From Methanocaldococcus vulcanius M7 (GTDB taxonomy: Archaea > AGJL01 > Methanococci > Methanococcales > Methanocaldococcaceae), in the NCBI RefSeq assembly GCF_000024625.1, contig NC_013407.1, positions 1,302,001 through 1,366,000 of the forward strand: a stretch of DNA of 64,000 nt. The letters run 5' to 3'. Under the pieces are notes generated by a model. That model was not told the origin of the DNA. It made no database searches and saw only the letters and a list, made by a program, of their open reading frames with translations. The translations under genes and the position numbers were made by a program. Positions 1 through 9,654 of this stretch are shown here, piece after piece. Each line of letters opens with the position of its first letter. Position 1 is the first letter of the stretch.

Positions 1-251
1 AACTTAAAAAAATAACTTAAACGTCAAATTTCGCCAACTTAATTAAACTTATTAAATTTATCAAATTAATCTATAATATTTATAACCATATAAAGATACG
101 AATGTATAGGATAAAACACATAATTAAAAAATTTTCAATAAAAAACTGAATTAAGAATTAAAAACAAAAAATTAAGAAAATAAAATAGATAACTTAAATA
201 AAACAATGGATGAAACAAATAAAATAAAAATTAACTAATTGGAGGTATAAA
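1..251. other. AT-rich upstream region of hisS
   Basis: No gene is seen here. The stretch is almost entirely A and T. A TATA-like run lies near 85-97 and a clear Shine-Dalgarno sequence (GGAGG, 241-245) precedes the hisS start. It probably holds the hisS promoter and a long leader; no conserved RNA fold was recognised. Confidence 0.5.
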
Positions 252-1496
252 ATGTTCCAAAAACCGAGAGGAACGAGGGACTTTTTACCAGAAGAGATGA
301 AGAAGAGGAGGTTTGTTGAAAACAAGCTGAGAGAAGTTTTTGAGAGATATGGTTATGATGAGATATTAACACCAACTTTTGAGAGTTTTGAATTAATAGC
401 TAAAAAAACTGGAGAAGAGATTAGAAAGCAGTTGTATGTGTTTAAAGATCATGGTGGAAGGGAGATGGCTTTAAGACCAGAAATGACCTCTCCTGTCGTT
501 AGATTCTATTTAAACGAGCTAAAAAACCTACAAAAGCCGTTAAGATTGTATTACTTTGCTAACTGTTTCAGGTATGAGAGACCTCAGGCAGGAAGATTTA
601 GAGAATTTTGGCAGATGGGTTGCGAGTTAATCGGCTGTAAAAATGCGATAGCAGATGCTGAAGTTTTGAATTTAGCAATGGATGGTTTAATAAATATTGG
701 TTTGGACTTTGATGTTCATATTGGACACTTGGGAGTTTTAAAGGGGGTTTTGGAGGAGTTTAATGTTAGTGAGGAAGAGGAGGTTAAGATAAGGAGGTTG
801 ATTGATAAAGAGGACTATGAAAATTTAGAGATTTATTTAACTCAAATTTTAGGAGAAGAGAAGAAAGAGTTAATATTTGAGATATTGAAGTTTAAAGGAG
901 GGAAAGAGATTTTAGATGAGTTGAAAGAGATATTGAAGGACTTTCCAAAATCTGTGGAGGCAGTGAATAATTTAGAAGAGATCTTAGAGTTTGTTATTCA
1001 TGATAAATATATAATAAACTTCGGAATTGCGAGGGGTTTAGATTACTATACTGGAATGGTGTTTGAGATATATGGAAAGAAGGGGGCTAAGCAAATATGT
1101 GGAGGAGGAAGATATGACAACCTAATTGAGACGTTTGGAAATATATCAGTCCCAGCTGTTGGATTTGCCTATGGATTTGACAGGATTATGATGAATATCG
1201 ATGATTTGGAGATTGAAGAAGAGAAGATATTGGTAATTCCTGTAAAAAAGGATAAAGAGTTGATTAAAGAGTCCCTATTAATTGCTAACAAGTTGAGAAA
1301 AGCAGGAAAAATCGTGGAATTTGAAATCATGGGTAGGAAATTAAGAAAGGCCTTGGATTATGCAAACTCTAAGGGCTTTAAAAAGGTTATTATCGTTGGA
1401 GAGAAAGAACTTAATGAAGGAAAGATAACGTTAAAGGATATGATCACAGGAGAGCAGAAATTGGTTGACATAACCGATTTAGATAAAATATTTTGA
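252..1496 (+). CDS. hisS: Histidyl-tRNA synthetase
   Basis: Class II aminoacyl-tRNA synthetase that charges tRNA-His. At 414 aa it has the usual length. The N-terminus carries the PRGTRDF motif at about residues 5-11; motif 2 (FRYERPQ) lies near residue 110 and is followed by GRFREFWQ. The histidine-specific motif RGLDYYTG lies near 260, and GGGRYDNL, followed by the motif 3 region, lies near 282. The C-terminal third is the anticodon-binding alpha/beta domain. GGAGG sits eight bases before the ATG. The next gene follows after about 65 bases on the same strand. In M. jannaschii hisS is, as I recall, next to the same two genes seen here (cofF and dacZ), so this neighbourhood is conserved. Confidence 0.97.
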   Translation: MFQKPRGTRDFLPEEMKKRRFVENKLREVFERYGYDEILTPTFESFELIAKKTGEEIRKQLYVFKDHGGREMALRPEMTSPVVRFYLNELKNLQKPLRLYYFANCFRYERPQAGRFREFWQMGCELIGCKNAIADAEVLNLAMDGLINIGLDFDVHIGHLGVLKGVLEEFNVSEEEEVKIRRLIDKEDYENLEIYLTQILGEEKKELIFEILKFKGGKEILDELKEILKDFPKSVEAVNNLEEILEFVIHDKYIINFGIARGLDYYTGMVFEIYGKKGAKQICGGGRYDNLIETFGNISVPAVGFAYGFDRIMMNIDDLEIEEEKILVIPVKKDKELIKESLLIANKLRKAGKIVEFEIMGRKLRKALDYANSKGFKKVIIVGEKELNEGKITLKDMITGEQKLVDITDLDKIF

Positions 1497-1562
1497 GAAA
1501 ATAATCTCTCCTATATTTCAACATTTTTAATATTTGCCATGTTCAAAGATAACGTGATATTT

Positions 1563-2429
1563 ATGGTAAAGATAACTATTCTATCTCCAGAAGGGAAAAG
1601 TTGTAGTGTTTGGAATTTAAAAAAAGAAATCGAAAATTTAGGAGAGAAATGTGATATATTCTTACTTTCAGATTCGGAAAATTTGATGAGTTATGATTTT
1701 AAATTAGAGACCGATTTAATTCATTCAAGATGTGGTATTGGAGATTATTTTGATAGATTAACATTATATTCCTGGCAATTTATAAATGCGTTGGAAGTGG
1801 AAGGGCTAAAATTTATAAACCCCTTAGAAACATTATATCTAACATCTGATAAATTTAAATGTATAAAATTACTTTCAAAGAATAAAATTGCTACACCAAA
1901 AACTGCTTTAATTAGGGACTACGAAGATGCAGTTAGATTTATGGAGAGATATAACGTAAACTTTCCAGTAATTATAAAAAATTCTTTTTCAAAATGTGGT
2001 TTAAAGGTTTTTATGGCAAAAAATGAAGAGGAGCTAAAAGATTTAACAAAAAATGCAATATGGGAAGGAAAAATAATTCAGGAGTTTATAAACTTTAAAG
2101 AAGGAGATATTTTCAAAGATATGAGGATTTTAGTTGTGAATGGAGAAGTTGTTGGTGGATATAGAAGGGTTAGTAAAGATTTTAGAACAAACCTATATTT
2201 GGGAAATATTGTCGAAAAACTAAATATAGATAAAGAACTTGAAGAATTGGCATTAAAATGTGCAGATCTCTCAAATGCGGTAATACTCGGTGTTGACATC
2301 TTACCCACAAAAGAAGAAAATTATGTTATTGAGCTCAACTCCGCTCCTGGAACAAAGGGATTTAGGGATATTGGGATAAATGCTGATAGAAAAATAGCAA
2401 AAACCTTAATAGAGTGTGCAAGATCTTAA
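1563..2429 (+). CDS. cofF: Coenzyme gamma-F420-2:alpha-L-glutamate ligase (CofF), ATP-grasp/RimK-like
   Basis: ATP-grasp ligase of the RimK family, 288 aa. The central ATP-binding part (FPVIIKNSFSKCG, then the IIQEFI hinge) and the C-terminal metal-binding VIELNSAPGTKGFRDIG segment are visible. The family includes RimK, LysX, MptN and CofF. The hisS-cofF-dacZ neighbourhood matches the M. jannaschii locus that I recall as encoding CofF, which caps F420-2 with an alpha-linked glutamate. An upstream ATG at 1539 is in frame, but a GTGAT ribosome site at 1554-1558 favours the ATG at 1563. MptN, the methanopterin ligase, is the main alternative; synteny, not motif, decides between them. Confidence 0.8.
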   Translation: MVKITILSPEGKSCSVWNLKKEIENLGEKCDIFLLSDSENLMSYDFKLETDLIHSRCGIGDYFDRLTLYSWQFINALEVEGLKFINPLETLYLTSDKFKCIKLLSKNKIATPKTALIRDYEDAVRFMERYNVNFPVIIKNSFSKCGLKVFMAKNEEELKDLTKNAIWEGKIIQEFINFKEGDIFKDMRILVVNGEVVGGYRRVSKDFRTNLYLGNIVEKLNIDKELEELALKCADLSNAVILGVDILPTKEENYVIELNSAPGTKGFRDIGINADRKIAKTLIECARS

Positions 2430-2578
2430 AAATATAAAATTAAAATTAAAAAATTAAAACAAAAAAGAAAAAAGCTAAATTAATCAAACATATTTAAAAT
2501 CATTTTGTAAATCTAAAAATATTTAAATAAAAAAAGAAAAATAAAAAGAATAAAAATGAAGTTGTAGTGGAGAGAGTC

Positions 2579-3508
2579 ATGATGGCAAAGTATGTAATTA
2601 AGCATGGATTGGGTCTTGCATATGATATTAAAGCAGATGCGTTCATGATCTTTACTGAAACTGGAAAGTCATATGAAATATTAAAATCGTTCTTAAAAAA
2701 AGAGGATAATTCAAAATTAACAAAAATTTTAGACAAAATTCCACATAGACATATGAAGATAATTGTTGCAACACCAAACCAAATAACATACAAAAAATTA
2801 TCATTAGACAAAGAAAAAGACGTTTATCCTATTTTTATTAAGCATAGGGAAGATAACAGATGTATGATAATAAGTAGTGGAATTGTGCATGCTCTAAAAA
2901 TGAAATTACTAAAAGAAAACAATAAGATCGTTGCAGTAGTTGGAGAACCAAAAACTCCCGGAAAACTCGATACTATAATGGTTGTTAATGTAAAAGAGCA
3001 CGTAAAAACGATTACCTTGTATGAGTTATTTGAAACGCTCGATGAAAAACAAAAAAAGACATTAAAAGAAATAATAAAACTGGCAATGGAAATTGGAAGA
3101 GAAGGAAGAGAAGGTGACTATGTAGGAACAATATTTGTTATTGGAGATACCTTAAACGTCATGAATATGTCAAAGCCGCTAATTTTAAATCCGTTTGCGG
3201 GGCATAATGCAAGCATATTCGATGAAAATGTAAAAGGGACTATAAAAGAACTCTCCTCTATCGATGGAGCATTTATAATAACTGATGATGGCAAGGTTAT
3301 CTCTGCTGGAAGATTCTTAGAGATAAAAGGAGATGTTGATATTCCAAAAGGCCTCGGAGCGAGACATTTAGCCGCTGCAAGCATAACAAAGAACACAAAT
3401 GCAATAGCAGTAACAGTTTCTCAGAGTGGAGGCATAGTTAGGGTTTTCAAAGACGGAAAAATCGTTTTTGAAACAGATCCTCGTGCAAATATCCTCTTCT
3501 TTGATTAA
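2579..3508 (+). CDS. dacZ: Diadenylate cyclase DacZ (c-di-AMP synthase)
   Basis: Euryarchaeal diadenylate cyclase that makes c-di-AMP from two ATP. The N-terminal ~160 residues form an alpha/beta domain. The C-terminal DisA_N domain carries the DGA catalytic motif near residue 229 (SSIDGAFIITDDG) and the GARHLAAA motif near 262, which corresponds to the RHR motif of bacterial enzymes. An in-frame GTG lies at 2567, but GGAG at 2569-2572 points to the ATG at 2579 (a second ATG follows at 2582). It lies about 150 bases downstream of cofF. DacZ is the only cyclase class known in Euryarchaeota and is essential in Haloferax; a candidate degrading enzyme is encoded at 62211-63638. Confidence 0.92.
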   Translation: MMAKYVIKHGLGLAYDIKADAFMIFTETGKSYEILKSFLKKEDNSKLTKILDKIPHRHMKIIVATPNQITYKKLSLDKEKDVYPIFIKHREDNRCMIISSGIVHALKMKLLKENNKIVAVVGEPKTPGKLDTIMVVNVKEHVKTITLYELFETLDEKQKKTLKEIIKLAMEIGREGREGDYVGTIFVIGDTLNVMNMSKPLILNPFAGHNASIFDENVKGTIKELSSIDGAFIITDDGKVISAGRFLEIKGDVDIPKGLGARHLAAASITKNTNAIAVTVSQSGGIVRVFKDGKIVFETDPRANILFFD

Positions 3509-3761
3509 TTAAATATTATATTAAATTATTAACACTAATTAAAGGTTATTAATTAAAGTCGGTAGGTATATTTTCAATTTATATTTTCTTTTTTATACGT
3601 AATCTTCCTTAATCTTTAAATTAAATAAATAAATTGAATAAAAAATTAAAAATTTATAAAAATTTTAAACTTTGAAAAAGAACAAGTCATTGAATAAAGA
3701 ATATAACATAATTATAAAAAATAATAAAAAAATCGAGAAACAAAATAAAAAAGGTGATATA

Positions 3762-5021
3762 TTGTCCCTTGTTGAAAAAATCCTTTCAAAAAAAACCGGA
3801 GAAGATATTTCTGCAGGAGATAGTATAGAAGTTGAAGTAGATTTGGCAATGACACATGATGGAACAACCCCTCTAACCTATAAAGCACTCCAAGAAATGT
3901 CTAACAATGTTTGGGATCCTGAAAAGATCGTTATTGCCTTTGATCATAACGTCCCTCCAAATACCGTTAAAGCTGCTGAAATGCAAAAACTGACTTTGGA
4001 ATTTGTAAAAAAATTTAAAATAAAAAAATTCCACAAGGGAGGAGAAGGGATCTGTCATCAAATATTAGCTGAAAATTATGTTCTGCCAAATATGTTCATA
4101 GCAGGAGGAGATAGCCATACATGCACACATGGAGCTTTTGGAGCTTTTGCCACCGGTTTTGGAGCTACGGATATGGCATATATTTATGCAACAGGAGAAA
4201 CATGGATCAAAGTTCCAAAAACTATTAAAGTTGAAATTACTGGGAGAAATGAAAATATTTCTGCAAAAGATATTGTTTTAAAGGTTTGTAAAGAAATCGG
4301 AAGAAGAGGGGCAACCTATATGGCTATTGAATACTGCGGAGAAGTAGTTAAAAACATGTCAATGGCATCAAGAATGACGCTTTGCAACATGGCAATAGAG
4401 ATGGGAGGAAAAACAGGAATTATTGAAACAGACGAAATAACATATAATTATTTAAAAAAAGAAAGAGGCCTATCTGATGATGATATAAACAAGTTAAAAA
4501 AAGAAAGAATAACAGTAAATAAAGATGAAGCAAACTATCATAAGGAAGTTGTGATAGACATAACTGATATGGAGGAACAGATAGCAGTTCCTCATCATCC
4601 AGACAACGTAAAACCAGTAAGTGAAGTTGCAGGAAAGGCAATAGATCAGGTTTTTATTGGCTCATGCACAAATGGAAGATTAGAGGATTTAAGAGAAGCA
4701 GCAAAATATTTAAAAGGGAGAAGAGTTCATGAAGATGTTAAACTCATAGTAATCCCTGCATCAAAAAAGGTATTTTTACAGGCACTAAAAGAAGGAATTA
4801 TCGAAGTGTTTATTAAAGCGGGAGCAATGATCTGCACTCCTGGCTGTGGTCCTTGCTTAGGGGCTCATCAGGGTGTTTTGGCTGAGGGAGAGGTATGCTT
4901 ATCGACAACAAATAGGAATTTTAGGGGGAGAATGGGACATATAAATAGTTATATCTACCTTTCCTCTCCGAAAATAGCGGCCATAAGTGCAGTTAAGGGT
5001 TATATTTCTAATGAGATTTAA
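3762..5021 (+). CDS. hacA: Homoaconitase / aconitase-family dehydratase large subunit
   Basis: Large subunit of a split 3-isopropylmalate dehydratase/homoaconitase enzyme with a [4Fe-4S] cluster. In methanogens this family acts in the 2-oxosuberate branch (coenzyme B and biotin precursors), in lysine-type 2-oxoacid elongation, and in leucine synthesis. The three cluster cysteines are visible: GSCTNGR near residue 301 and CTPGCGPCLG near 361-364. GGDSHTCTHG, the substrate and cluster loop, is near 115. Start: the open frame extends to 3672, but GGTGAT at 3753-3758 precedes a TTG at 3762, giving 419 aa, the usual length. The substrate (homoaconitate versus isopropylmalate) is assigned from similarity to the M. 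jannaschii protein I recall next to dacZ. Confidence 0.85.
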   Translation: MSLVEKILSKKTGEDISAGDSIEVEVDLAMTHDGTTPLTYKALQEMSNNVWDPEKIVIAFDHNVPPNTVKAAEMQKLTLEFVKKFKIKKFHKGGEGICHQILAENYVLPNMFIAGGDSHTCTHGAFGAFATGFGATDMAYIYATGETWIKVPKTIKVEITGRNENISAKDIVLKVCKEIGRRGATYMAIEYCGEVVKNMSMASRMTLCNMAIEMGGKTGIIETDEITYNYLKKERGLSDDDINKLKKERITVNKDEANYHKEVVIDITDMEEQIAVPHHPDNVKPVSEVAGKAIDQVFIGSCTNGRLEDLREAAKYLKGRRVHEDVKLIVIPASKKVFLQALKEGIIEVFIKAGAMICTPGCGPCLGAHQGVLAEGEVCLSTTNRNFRGRMGHINSYIYLSSPKIAAISAVKGYISNEI

Positions 5022-5290
5022 ACATCCTTATTTTTCTTTTCATAATCTTTTCATAACGAATATTTTTAACCACGATGTAAAACTTCCTTTATTTTAATTA
5101 AAATAATTTTAAATAATACTTCCAATACTTAACGCATATATATCCCGCGATTCAAAAACTATAATTACTTAAACATATTAAAAACTTAAAAACAAACTAA
5201 ATATATCAAACTAAATATACTCTAAAAAATAAGATATAGAAATGTTGAAATTATAAGATATAAATTCTTAACAACAAAATTCGTGAGATC

Positions 5291-5935
5291 ATGAAAGTTA
5301 GGGACCTGATGGATAAAAATTTCGTTAAAGTATATATAGATGAGACCGTTGAAGAGGCAATAGACCTATTAAAAAAAAGAAAAAGATTTTCAGCCCCAAT
5401 AGTTGATAAAGAAGATAAACTTGTTGGGTGGATAACAACATTAGACCTCCTTGGTATATCTGAAAAAGATTTCAAAAAGCCAATAACAGAGTTCATGAGG
5501 CCTGCTGAAGAAGTTATTACCGTGTATGAGGATGATGAAGCAAGAGATGTTGTATTAAAATTCGTTAAATATAAAGTTGTTAGTATTCCTGTTTTAACAA
5601 GGGATGGTAGAGTTGTAGGAATGGTTAGAAACTGTGATGTGGTAAAAACACTGGCTAAGTTGTATGAAATCCCTGTCTATAAGATATTTAAAGAACTACA
5701 CAATCATATTGGAGATATAACATGGGAGGAGTTAATGGAAGCCGCTGCGGTGGTAACAAAAAGAATGACTGGGCAAGATATAACCCCAAAAGAATATGAA
5801 GAGCGAATTAAAAAAACCACATTTGGGAAAGCAATATGGGCATGTGGTGGCTTAGAAAAGTTCTTTGTCGGACTTATCGAAATCGGAATGGTTGCCTTAG
5901 CGAGAAGATTAGCAAAAAGGAGAAAAGGGGTATAA
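5291..5935 (+). CDS. CBS-domain protein with C-terminal extension
   Basis: 214 aa. Two CBS domains fill residues ~1-115 (VRDLMDKNF...VEEAIDLLKKRKRFSAPIVD and ITEFMRPAEEVITVYEDDEARDVV). CBS pairs bind adenine nucleotides and act as energy or ligand sensors. A helical extension of about 95 residues follows that I do not recognise. The ATG is preceded by GTGAGATC. The stop codon directly abuts the ATG of the next gene, so the two are almost certainly one operon and may act together. No enzymatic domain is present, so a regulatory or accessory role is inferred. Confidence 0.85.
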   Translation: MKVRDLMDKNFVKVYIDETVEEAIDLLKKRKRFSAPIVDKEDKLVGWITTLDLLGISEKDFKKPITEFMRPAEEVITVYEDDEARDVVLKFVKYKVVSIPVLTRDGRVVGMVRNCDVVKTLAKLYEIPVYKIFKELHNHIGDITWEELMEAAAVVTKRMTGQDITPKEYEERIKKTTFGKAIWACGGLEKFFVGLIEIGMVALARRLAKRRKGV

Positions 5936-6331
5936 ATGAAGATAGAGGATGAGATAAAAAACATAGTTGAAAGAAAGGATTATGATTTTTGGGAATTTTT
6001 AAAGAAGGCATATGAAAATGATATAAAGTTAGATATTGGGCATTTCATACTGCTGAATATACTCATAGGGGTAGAAGACCTCTATAAAAAACTTTCAGAG
6101 AAGTTTGGAGAAGAAGAAGCAAGAAAGATCTTAGAGAGAAACAAAATATTTGCTAAAAACTCAGATTTTATATCTGGAGAGTTTTTAAAGGATTACATTG
6201 ATAGAAAAAGTAGAGTTGCAGTTCATAACAGGATAAAGGACTTAAAAACACTTGGATTTAATATAGAAAGCAAGTCAGGGCCATTTGGAGGATACAAGAT
6301 AGTTGGTTATCCAAAATGGTTCAAGAAATAA
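5936..6331 (+). CDS. Small protein with C-terminal winged-helix-like segment
   Basis: 131 aa, starting immediately after the stop of the CBS gene with a GGGG ribosome site inside the upstream gene. The C-terminal 45 residues (SRVAVHNRIKDLKTLGFNIES, then a glycine-rich GGYKIVGY wing) resemble the BirA-type helix-turn-helix that reads DNA through a recognition helix and wing. The N-terminal part is charged and helical with no recognised domain. A DNA-binding regulator whose signal comes from the CBS partner is plausible but inferred. Confidence 0.65.
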   Translation: MKIEDEIKNIVERKDYDFWEFLKKAYENDIKLDIGHFILLNILIGVEDLYKKLSEKFGEEEARKILERNKIFAKNSDFISGEFLKDYIDRKSRVAVHNRIKDLKTLGFNIESKSGPFGGYKIVGYPKWFKK

Positions 6332-6563
6332 CTTTTTTAAAATATTCTTAGAATTGAAGATGAGTATGCGTGGCATATATTAAAGTATATATAAGTGAAA
6401 AAGATAATGTAAATTTTGCAGAGTTTTTTACGCATCTTTGTTAAATATCCCCTTCGATTCTCAAGACATAAAAATTTACACATATAAATAACAACATATA
6501 AATAAGGTAAGTGATATAGGTTTACAGTAGTTATACATTAAGATATAAGGAAGGATGATAATT

Positions 6564-7664
6564 ATGAAACTTGTTAAAGATGCTCTGTCAAGAAGCGATA
6601 CTCCCAAGTATTTAAAGGATGAGTTTGGAGAAGCAAGAATAGTTGTAGTTGGATGTGGTGGAGCAGGAAACAACACCATTAATCGACTGATGGAGATAGG
6701 GATCAAAGGAGCAGAAACGATAGCAATAAATACAGATAAACAACACTTAGAAGTAATACAAGCAGATAAAAAAATATTAATCGGAGCTACACTAACAAGA
6801 GGTCTCGGAGCTGGCGGTTATCCAGAAATAGGAAGGAAAGCAGCAGAGATGGCTAAAAATATATTGGAAGAACAGTTAAAAGGAGCGGACTTGGTGTTTG
6901 TAACTGCCGGAATGGGTGGAGGAACAGGAACGGGTTCAGCCCCTGTTGTGGCAGAAGTTGCCAAAGAAAATGGAGCGATAGTAGTAGGAGTTGTAACTTA
7001 TCCTTTCAAGATAGAAAGAGCGAGAATGAAAAAGGCAGAGGAAGGGATCGCAAGAATGTCAGAGATCTGCGATACAGTTATCATCATTGACAATAACAAA
7101 CTGTTGGATCTTGTTCCAAATCTACCAATAAACGATGCATTTAAAGTTGCGGATGAGATCATTGCCCAAGCAGTTAAAGGGATTACAGAAACCATTGCCG
7201 TTCCAAGTTTAATAAACATTGATTTCGCGGATGTTAAGGCGGTTATGAGCGGTGGAGGAGTAGCAATGATTGGTGTCGGAGAAGTGGATAGCAGTGATAG
7301 AGGAGATAGAGTTCAAAATGTTGTTAGGGAGACGTTAAGTTGTCCATTATTGGATGTTGATTACAAAGGAGCGAAAGGGGCTTTAATCCACATAACTGGG
7401 GGGCCTGACTTAACATTAAAAGAAGCAAACGATATAGGGGAGGGTATAACAAGAGAACTTGATCCAGAAGCAAATGTTATTTGGGGTGCAAGGATAGATC
7501 CTGAAATGGAAGGAAGTATAAGAGTTATGGCAATAATAACAGGAGTCAAATCCCCAAACATAGTAGGAAAAGATAAAAAACCAAGAAGAATAATTCCAAA
7601 GATGCCAAGAGATCAAAACCAGAAAAAAGAAAGAAAACTTGGAGGAATTGACTTTATAGTATAA
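6564..7664 (+). CDS. ftsZ: Cell division protein FtsZ (FtsZ2 type)
   Basis: Tubulin-family GTPase of the division ring. The G-box GCGGAGNNT is near residue 30, and the tubulin signature [10 protein letters not shown] is near 117. The T7 catalytic loop is near 216 ([11 protein letters not shown]). The C-terminal domain is followed by a short basic tail ending in GGIDFIV, a conserved terminal peptide of the archaeal FtsZ2 lineage as I recall it. Euryarchaea usually carry two FtsZ paralogues: FtsZ1 organises the ring and FtsZ2 drives constriction (Haloferax work). The ATG at 6564 gives 366 aa. It is followed on the same strand by an HTH gene after a 307-base gap. Confidence 0.95.
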   Translation: MKLVKDALSRSDTPKYLKDEFGEARIVVVGCGGAGNNTINRLMEIGIKGAETIAINTDKQHLEVIQADKKILIGATLTRGLGAGGYPEIGRKAAEMAKNILEEQLKGADLVFVTAGMGGGTGTGSAPVVAEVAKENGAIVVGVVTYPFKIERARMKKAEEGIARMSEICDTVIIIDNNKLLDLVPNLPINDAFKVADEIIAQAVKGITETIAVPSLINIDFADVKAVMSGGGVAMIGVGEVDSSDRGDRVQNVVRETLSCPLLDVDYKGAKGALIHITGGPDLTLKEANDIGEGITRELDPEANVIWGARIDPEMEGSIRVMAIITGVKSPNIVGKDKKPRRIIPKMPRDQNQKKERKLGGIDFIV

Positions 7665-7971
7665 AACCTAACAATACACAAAATATATGGTAGTATCTTC
7701 CCACACAATCTTAAAATATTCTTCCATTTTAAATCATTTTAAATTTTAAATTATATTTTCTATTAACTATCTTGAACTTGTATTTTAATTATGATTTTAA
7801 CATAATTGATGATTTAACTTTCATATGGATTTTTTAACATCTTTGATTGTTATGTTTTTATAAATGTTTATTGTTTTCATAGTTTTTTACATAACGTCCA
7901 ATGTAATTATATATTGAATAATGCAAATATAAACTGTATTTATCAATGATTACTTAATTGCAGGGATCTTT
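7665..7971. other. Intergenic region without a gene
   Basis: 307 bases, very AT-rich, between ftsZ and the HTH regulator. T-rich stretches after 7730 could terminate the ftsZ transcript. A TATA-like sequence (TTATATATTG near 7908-7917) is suitably placed for the downstream gene. No open frame with a ribosome site and no clear inverted repeat were seen. Confidence 0.4.
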
Positions 7972-8490
7972 ATGAAAGCGTATAAGCGTTTAATTCTTCA
8001 AATAGAATCACACGAAAAATTTGTAGAAGAGTTTAAGAGAATACTGCTTGAATTAGGATTAACATTAAAAGAATTTTCAGAACTATCAGGAATACCATAC
8101 AGCACGCTGTATAAAATAACCCAAGGGAAAGATTTTAGGGTCTCAACTTTAATAAAAATCCTAAAAACAATAAAATCATTTGAAAAGGATGAAGATATAG
8201 ATGTAATTGCAATTATTGCTGCAAGACCTGCTTTAAATAAAATCACAACAAGAAAAATAACCATTAATGAGAAAAATTATTTAATAAAGGAATATCCTGC
8301 AAATTCGTTAGAGGAATGCATCGTTGCCTCAGTTAGGGCAGAAAGAGAAGGTGTTAAAGGGATCGTCTGTGCTCCAATTGTTAGTTCCACAATAGAAAAG
8401 ATTGTTAACGTTCCTGTTGCTGTTATAATACCAGAAAAAGATGCATTTATGAAAGCACTTGAAATAATTGCTAAAAAGATAAATGAATAA
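7972..8490 (+). CDS. HTH transcriptional regulator with C-terminal ligand-type domain
   Basis: 172 aa. An XRE-type helix-turn-helix occupies residues ~20-62 (LGLTLKEFSELSGIPYSTLYKITQG, with the second helix in the recognition position). The C-terminal ~100 residues form an alpha/beta domain (VIAIIAARPALNK, GIVCAPIVSSTIEKIVNVPVAVIIPE) that I recognise as typical of a methanogen-restricted regulator family but whose ligand is unknown. In M. jannaschii the homologue, as I recall, also lies next to ftsZ2, which suggests a conserved pair. The start follows GGGATC by three bases. Confidence 0.8.
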   Translation: MKAYKRLILQIESHEKFVEEFKRILLELGLTLKEFSELSGIPYSTLYKITQGKDFRVSTLIKILKTIKSFEKDEDIDVIAIIAARPALNKITTRKITINEKNYLIKEYPANSLEECIVASVRAEREGVKGIVCAPIVSSTIEKIVNVPVAVIIPEKDAFMKALEIIAKKINE

Positions 8491-8539
8491 TTAAAATTAA
8501 TCAATTTAAAATTATGACTATCTTGATTATATCCGTTAT

Positions 8540-9136
8540 CTACAACTTATAACCATTGATCACCATCAACTCTTCAAAAGGAATTTTTAACCTATCTACA
8601 ACCTTTACATCAAAACCAAGTTGTTTTAACATTGAAATTGTCTCTTCCTCTCCGGTTAAAGAACTCTGCAAGATCTGAACAACCCCTCCCTCCTTTAAAT
8701 AATCTCCTACTTCTTCTAAAAACCTATTCAACACCTCTCTTCCACTCTTTCCTCCATTGAACGCATAATCGATATTTCCTTCAAGTTTATCTTCATCAAG
8801 CGTTGGAAGATATGGAGGGTTGAATAGTATAACATCAAACTCTCCACGTACATTTTCAAACAGATCACTTTTAATAAAGGATACGTTATTGACATTATTT
8901 AATTTTGCATTTTCTAATGCTAAATTTACGGCAAAGGGGTTTATATCTACTCCAACAACCTTTTTTGCCCCTCTTTTTGCACAGGCAATAGATATTATCC
9001 CTGTGCCGACACCAATTTCTAAAACCTCCTTATTTTCCACATCAACAATATTTTTTAATAAAAGGAAGGTATCTTCTGCCGGTTCGTAAACTTCCGAATG
9101 CAATTTTATCTTTATTCCTTCAAATTCAGTGATCAT
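8540..9136 (-). CDS. HemK/Mtq2-like N5-glutamine methyltransferase
   Basis: Class I SAM-dependent methyltransferase, 198 aa. The SAM-binding loop is VLEIGVGTG near residues 39-47, the acidic end of beta 2 is VDINP, and the diagnostic NPPY motif is near 105. NPPY enzymes of this short form correspond to eukaryotic Mtq2/HemK2, which methylates the GGQ glutamine of release factor eRF1 with Trm112 as partner. The N-terminal YEPAEDTFLLL segment is conserved in this group. The ATG at 9136 is preceded by GTGAGATC. It converges on the upstream HTH gene. Confidence 0.85.
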   Translation of the reverse strand: MITEFEGIKIKLHSEVYEPAEDTFLLLKNIVDVENKEVLEIGVGTGIISIACAKRGAKKVVGVDINPFAVNLALENAKLNNVNNVSFIKSDLFENVRGEFDVILFNPPYLPTLDEDKLEGNIDYAFNGGKSGREVLNRFLEEVGDYLKEGGVVQILQSSLTGEEETISMLKQLGFDVKVVDRLKIPFEELMVINGYKL

Positions 9137-9366
9137 GATCTCACAGAACGTTTTTTATTTTTTATCTTTAACTTTGATTAGTTATGTGTTAACTATCTTT
9201 ATTTTAACATTAAAAAATAGGGACATATCAAAACAATAAAACAGTAAATACTAACTATATCAATAAACATATAAAAAATTTTAAAATCACAATATAATAA
9301 GTTGTAATAATAATTTCAACTAAAAAAGATTAAAACTAAAAAATAAAATGAATAAAAGGTGAAACT

Positions 9367-9654
9367 ATGAAACTCGCAGTTGACTGTGTATTTTATGTAA
9401 GAGAAGGATTCAATTTTGAAAAGGCATTTAAAGAAGTGTTAAATTTACTGGGAGAGGATGTTGAGATTCTCTCAGTGGAGTATCCAGAGTTAGCATTGAT
9501 CTCTGAGGATAAATATTTCTATCGTTGTGGATTTATGCTTGACAAGAAATTAGATGAGGAGTTGAGCGAAGAAGAAAAAGAAAAGATCAAAGAAAAGATT
9601 AGAGAGATCTTTAAAGATGAGATCATATATACATTAACGTGTGAGGTGTTATGA
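9367..9654 (+). CDS. Conserved hypothetical protein, first gene of the pheA operon
   Basis: 95 aa with a good GGTGAAACT ribosome site. No domain was recognised. The protein alternates short beta stretches (KLAVDCVFYVREG) with a highly charged helix near residues 65-85 (DEELSEEEKEKIKEKI). Its last codon overlaps the ATG of the next gene (ATGA), so it is translationally coupled to the methyltransferase and probably co-transcribed with pheA. Confidence 0.75.
   Translation: MKLAVDCVFYVREGFNFEKAFKEVLNLLGEDVEILSVEYPELALISEDKYFYRCGFMLDKKLDEELSEEEKEKIKEKIREIFKDEIIYTLTCEVL

Noticed and set aside
2500-2811. Minus-strand open frame overlapping the start of dacZ
   Set aside because: Low-complexity hydrophobic translation antisense to a firm gene, with no ribosome site.
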